Positions 6,047 through 8,056 of a DNA stretch of 8,056 nucleotides are shown here, piece after piece; position 1 is the first letter of the stretch; the number at the start of each line of letters is the position of its first letter. Source of the DNA: Methyloprofundus sp. (GTDB taxonomy: Bacteria; Pseudomonadota; Gammaproteobacteria; Methylococcales; Methylomonadaceae). Both the position numbers and the translations under genes were made by a program. The DNA lies in assembly GCA_030619185.1 (NCBI GenBank), contig JAUXBW010000103.1, positions 1 to 8,056 of the forward strand, written 5' to 3'. Below the pieces are notes generated by a model. That model saw nothing but the letters and a program-made list of their open reading frames with translations. It was not told the origin of the DNA and made no database searches.

Positions 6047-6973
6047 ATGATGACAATGGACGATAGAGACGGCAAAATCTGGATGGATGGCGAATGGGTA
6101 GAATGGCGCGATGCCAAAGTACACGTACTAACCCATACCTTGCATTATGGTGCTGGTGTATTTGAAGGCTTAAGAGCCTATCATACCGATCAAGGCCCTG
6201 CTATATTCAAATTAGCCGAACATACCGATCGTTTATACCGGTCGGCACATATTTTGAATATGAAAATTCCCTTTTCCAAAGAGGAGATTAATCAGGCACA
6301 CCTAGGCGCAATTAGCAAAAATAACCTGGATAGCGCTTATATTCGTTCCATGTGTTTTTATGGTTCAGAAGGTATGGGCTTACGTGCGGATAATTTAAAA
6401 GTACATGTCATGATTGCTGCCTGGGAGTGGGGCGCATACTTAGGCGATGAAAGCATGGAAAAAGGCATCCGCATTAGAACCTCTTCTTATACGCGCAACC
6501 ATGTTAATAGCACTATGTGTAAAGCCAAAGCAAATGGCAATTATATTAACTCTATTTTAGCCTTACAAGAGGCTTTAAGCGCGGGTTACGATGAGGCCTT
6601 ATTACTGGACCATGAAGGTTTTGTAGCCGAGGGTAGCGGTGAGAACTTATTTATAGTACGTAATGGTATTCTCTATACCCCGGAAACCACGTCTGCATTA
6701 GAAGGCATCACCCGCGAGACGATCATGACCATAGCCAAAGAGCAAGGCCTGGAAGTTAAAGAAAAGCGTATTACCCGCGATGAAGTCTATGTCGCGGATG
6801 AAGCTTTTTTTACCGGCTCTGCTGCAGAAGTTACACCAATCCGTGAATATGATGATCGCTTAATTGGATCTGGCTCACGCGGACCGATTACCGAAAAAAT
6901 TCAGAGTTTATATTTCGATTATGTACATGGCCGCAAATCGGATCATGCTGAATGGCTGGCGCATGTTAAATAA
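6047..6973 (+). CDS. ilvE: Branched-chain-amino-acid aminotransferase
   Basis: A 308-residue fold-type IV PLP enzyme, matching the usual IlvE length (309 in E. coli). It transfers the amino group between glutamate and the keto acids of Leu, Ile and Val. Visible motifs: IWMDGEWVEWRDAKVHV at the start, LHYGAGVFEGLR (33-43), AYIRSMCFYG, AAWEWGAYLG, the catalytic lysine K161 in KAKANGNY, the cofactor-binding Glu195 in VAEGSGENLF, ALEGITRETI, and the phosphate-site TGSAAEVTPI. I place the start at ATG 6047, nine nucleotides after an AGG; ATGs at 6050 and 6056 are alternatives. The frame is open upstream to a TTG at 5948, but that stretch is unlike IlvE and overlaps the probable promoter. The gene is monocistronic here, with no other ilv or leu gene in view. 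A D-amino-acid transaminase is less likely given the motif match. Confidence 0.95.
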   Translation: MMTMDDRDGKIWMDGEWVEWRDAKVHVLTHTLHYGAGVFEGLRAYHTDQGPAIFKLAEHTDRLYRSAHILNMKIPFSKEEINQAHLGAISKNNLDSAYIRSMCFYGSEGMGLRADNLKVHVMIAAWEWGAYLGDESMEKGIRIRTSSYTRNHVNSTMCKAKANGNYINSILALQEALSAGYDEALLLDHEGFVAEGSGENLFIVRNGILYTPETTSALEGITRETIMTIAKEQGLEVKEKRITRDEVYVADEAFFTGSAAEVTPIREYDDRLIGSGSRGPITEKIQSLYFDYVHGRKSDHAEWLAHVK

Positions 6974-7105
6974 TTGCTGGCACAGTTGGTTAGCCTAAGC
7001 GAGTATTTTGAACTGCCGTGCAATCAAGAGCTTGTGCTTGGAACCGTGAGCAACTGTTTTTTAGATTAAAAACTCATTTGAAGGGATAGAGAACCGGCTA
7101 AAAGT

Positions 7106-7122
7106 ATTAGTGCTACACTAAT
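7106..7122 (-). terminator. Perfect 7-bp hairpin spanning the Uma2 stop codon
   Basis: ATTAGTG and CACTAAT are perfect complements around CTA, which is the complement of the Uma2 TAG stop. After the stem the minus strand reads ACTTTTAG, a short T-rich tail. The stem is A+T-rich and the tail short, so it is a weak candidate terminator at the convergent ilvE-Uma2 junction. Confidence 0.3.
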
Positions 7123-7580
7123 CCATTTAAATCAATATCAAAGCCTGATCGAGTTTGTTCGCCATGGTGATTATAAAATGTCACCTGGCCATCTTCTGTG
7201 ATTAGCCACACTTCTTGTGCGCCCGCTTGTAAAAACAATCCAACTTTATCTTGCATTTCTTCTCGTGTATTCGAAGGAGAAATGATTTCCACACATAGTT
7301 CTGGTGCTGATAAAGCATATACATCTTTTATATGCTTTTGTACATATCCTGTAGAACCCCATGCCACATCAGGTACTCGAACTCCTTTTGTTGTTTGTAC
7401 TGCTAGCTCGGTAAAAACCTCACCTTCTAATTGATTACCCAATAATTTAGTTAGCCTTCCCTGTAATAGGCTGTGAATAAATGAGGCTGGTGACATTTCA
7501 ATTAACCCTTTTTCATTAAGCTCAATTTTATAAGGTAAGTCATGTAATGTTTTGTCGGCTAAGACATCTTGCCATTGCAT
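7113..7580 (-). CDS. Uma2-family (DUF820) PD-(D/E)XK nuclease-like protein
   Basis: A 155-residue protein with the Uma2/DUF820 pattern: GLIEMSPAS..H near 25-36, RVPDVAW (D71), PELCVEIISPSN (E98), then TREEMQDKVGLFLQAGAQEVWLI (K112). D71, E98 and a downstream Lys are the kind of residues that make the PD-(D/E)XK metal site. Uma2 proteins are numerous in cyanobacteria and scattered elsewhere, and their function is not established; they are annotated as endonucleases by fold. I chose ATG 7580 because GGGAGAT precedes it by a proper spacing. The same frame is open to 7730, but those 50 codons look non-coding. It is slightly short for the family (about 180-190). It lies in a repeat-rich, A+T-rich end of the window beside a toxin-antitoxin locus, suggesting accessory DNA. 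Confidence 0.85.
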   Translation of the reverse strand: MQWQDVLADKTLHDLPYKIELNEKGLIEMSPASFIHSLLQGRLTKLLGNQLEGEVFTELAVQTTKGVRVPDVAWGSTGYVQKHIKDVYALSAPELCVEIISPSNTREEMQDKVGLFLQAGAQEVWLITEDGQVTFYNHHGEQTRSGFDIDLNGLV

Positions 7581-7618
7581 TTTTATCTCCCATTTGACTA
7601 GTATTGCAGCTAGATTAA

Positions 7619-7646
7619 ATAATACCCGAAACGTAATGAATAGCAA
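7619..7646 (-). promoter_or_regulatory. Candidate promoter of the Uma2 gene
   Basis: On the minus strand TTGCTA (7646-7641) and TATTAT (7624-7619) are 16 nt apart, with four and five of six consensus matches. They lie about 40 nt upstream of the ATG at 7580, which supports that start over any start further upstream. Confidence 0.4.
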
Positions 7647-7862
7647 CCAAAAGGGGAGAGCAAACGAAAAAGCACCGGCAGTTGAGATGTTAGTGCTTGG
7701 ATGAGGGTCAGAAGTAACACTAAGCATCACTTAGCCTTCGAGAGAATCTTCTCTTTGAAAAAAGGAGGGGCCGGTGTTTTTACAGCATATTAAAATATAC
7801 TCGGATAATCAACGCTATGGCATAGAAAGACCTGACCACAAAGTGCATGATACAGTAAAAAA
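7647..7862. other. Gene-free stretch with short inverted repeats
   Basis: I see no coding region here. AAAAGCACCGGC (7668-7679) and GCCGGTGTTTTT (7770-7781) are inverted repeats at 11 of 12 positions. Inside them GATGTTAGTG (7686-7695) pairs with CACTAAGCATC (7718-7728) with one bulge, and AGAGAATCTTCTCT (7741-7754) is a near-perfect palindrome. Together they might be a small mobile repeat of about 114 bp or regulatory structure. A plus-strand promoter for the antitoxin may be TTTACA (7779) with GATAAT (7804), but the 19-nt spacing is poor. Confidence 0.4.
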
Positions 7863-7952
7863 ATGCAAAAGTTGATGACGAAGCAATTTTCAAAATGGGT
7901 GTCAAACCAAAATATTATAGAAAATAGCGATTTTATTAAGGTGAAATCATGA
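7863..7952 (+). pseudogene. Remnant of a RelE/HigB-family toxin gene (internally deleted)
   Basis: A 29-codon ORF sits just before the antitoxin, and its TGA overlaps the antitoxin ATG in an ATGA junction, the usual layout of toxin-first toxin-antitoxin operons. Residues KQFSKWVSNQNI resemble the start of HigB/RelE-like toxins (K-x-F-x-K-W), and the end, NSDFIKVKS, resembles their usual last residues (a G-x-[LF]-I-E-V-type tail). About 80-90 central residues expected for such a toxin are absent, so an in-frame internal deletion is the simplest reading. The start could be ATG 7863 or ATG 7875; neither has a good ribosome-binding site. An alternative is that this is a short leader ORF unrelated to a toxin. 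The match is by eye over few residues and so is tentative. Confidence 0.4.
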
Positions 7953-8056
7953 GAGATAGCATTGCAAAATCGATAACAAACACTATTTTAGATTTAAACA
8001 ATAGTGGATTGGTGGATGATGTTACTATGAAAAACATAGAGAAACTCTGCCTTCCA
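7949..8056 (+). CDS. XRE-type antitoxin/regulator, N-terminal part (runs off the right edge)
   Basis: Thirty-six codons are visible from the ATG at 7949, which has a good AAGGTG ribosome-binding site six nucleotides upstream. The segment SGLVDDVTMKNIEKLCLP matches the region that precedes the helix-turn-helix in HigA/NadS-like antitoxins, where a D-x-x-TM-[RK]-x-[FI]-[DE]-x-LCLP pattern is common. The DNA-binding helix-turn-helix itself would lie beyond the window. Such proteins neutralise a RelE-family toxin encoded just upstream and repress their own operon. Here the upstream partner seems eroded, so this may be an orphan antitoxin or regulator. The gene's reality is well supported by its ribosome-binding site; the family call rests on a short stretch. 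Confidence 0.7.
   Translation, partial: MRDSIAKSITNTILDLNNSGLVDDVTMKNIEKLCLP

Noticed and set aside
6974..7105. Intrinsic terminator after ilvE
   Set aside because: CAGTTG and CAACTG followed by a T-run do occur, but they are about 60 nt apart and form only a six-base stem, so I do not call it.
7198..7434. Plus-strand 78-codon open frame
   Set aside because: It is antisense to the conserved core of the Uma2 gene.
7581..7730. Fifty-codon N-terminal extension of the Uma2 frame with a hydrophobic stretch
   Set aside because: A strong ribosome-binding site precedes ATG 7580, a promoter-like pair lies inside the extension, and Uma2 proteins do not carry such a segment.

Overview
The window reads as chromosomal DNA of moderate G+C from a gammaproteobacterium. 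MaeA, IlvE, SirB2 and VF530 all look gammaproteobacterial. A hairpin repeat of the GTAGGAGCGG...TTAGCCGCGA type and a monohaem membrane cytochrome would fit a methanotroph of the Methylococcales type. That placement is inference; no marker gene is present to prove it.

Layout. Positions 1-1580 (minus strand) hold a compact cluster of nucleic-acid-binding proteins: an RRM protein, a VF530-family protein overlapping it by 17 nt, and 17 nt later a RecQ-family helicase that runs off the left edge and carries an N-terminal DEDD exonuclease domain. Positions 1669-3351 encode an NAD-type malic enzyme (maeA). It is preceded by a roughly 180-nt leader downstream of an extended -10 promoter; the leader holds two palindromic repeats. 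Positions 3649-4840 (minus) hold an MTA/SAH-nucleosidase-like protein whose start overlaps the end of a sirB2-like membrane gene. A strong 24-bp inverted repeat (4875-4936) separates this pair from a four-helix membrane protein with one CXXCH haem site (4985-5875). Divergent from it is ilvE (6047-6973, plus).

The right end (about 7100-8056) looks like accessory DNA: a Uma2-family nuclease-like gene (minus), short repeats around it, and then a plus-strand toxin-antitoxin locus. There the antitoxin has a good ribosome-binding site, but the toxin position is held by only a 29-codon ORF that looks like an internally deleted RelE/HigB toxin. The antitoxin is cut by the window end.

How it fits together. 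Malic enzyme (malate to pyruvate) and IlvE (branched-chain amino acid transamination) are central metabolism. The exonuclease-helicase cluster suggests DNA or RNA-DNA processing. The cytochrome, SirB2 and nucleosidase genes form a membrane/salvage neighbourhood whose joint role is not known. I see no CRISPR array, transposase, rRNA or tRNA, and no clearly novel multi-gene defence system. The best leads are the exonuclease-RecQ operon, the eroded toxin, the orphan cytochrome and the structured maeA leader.
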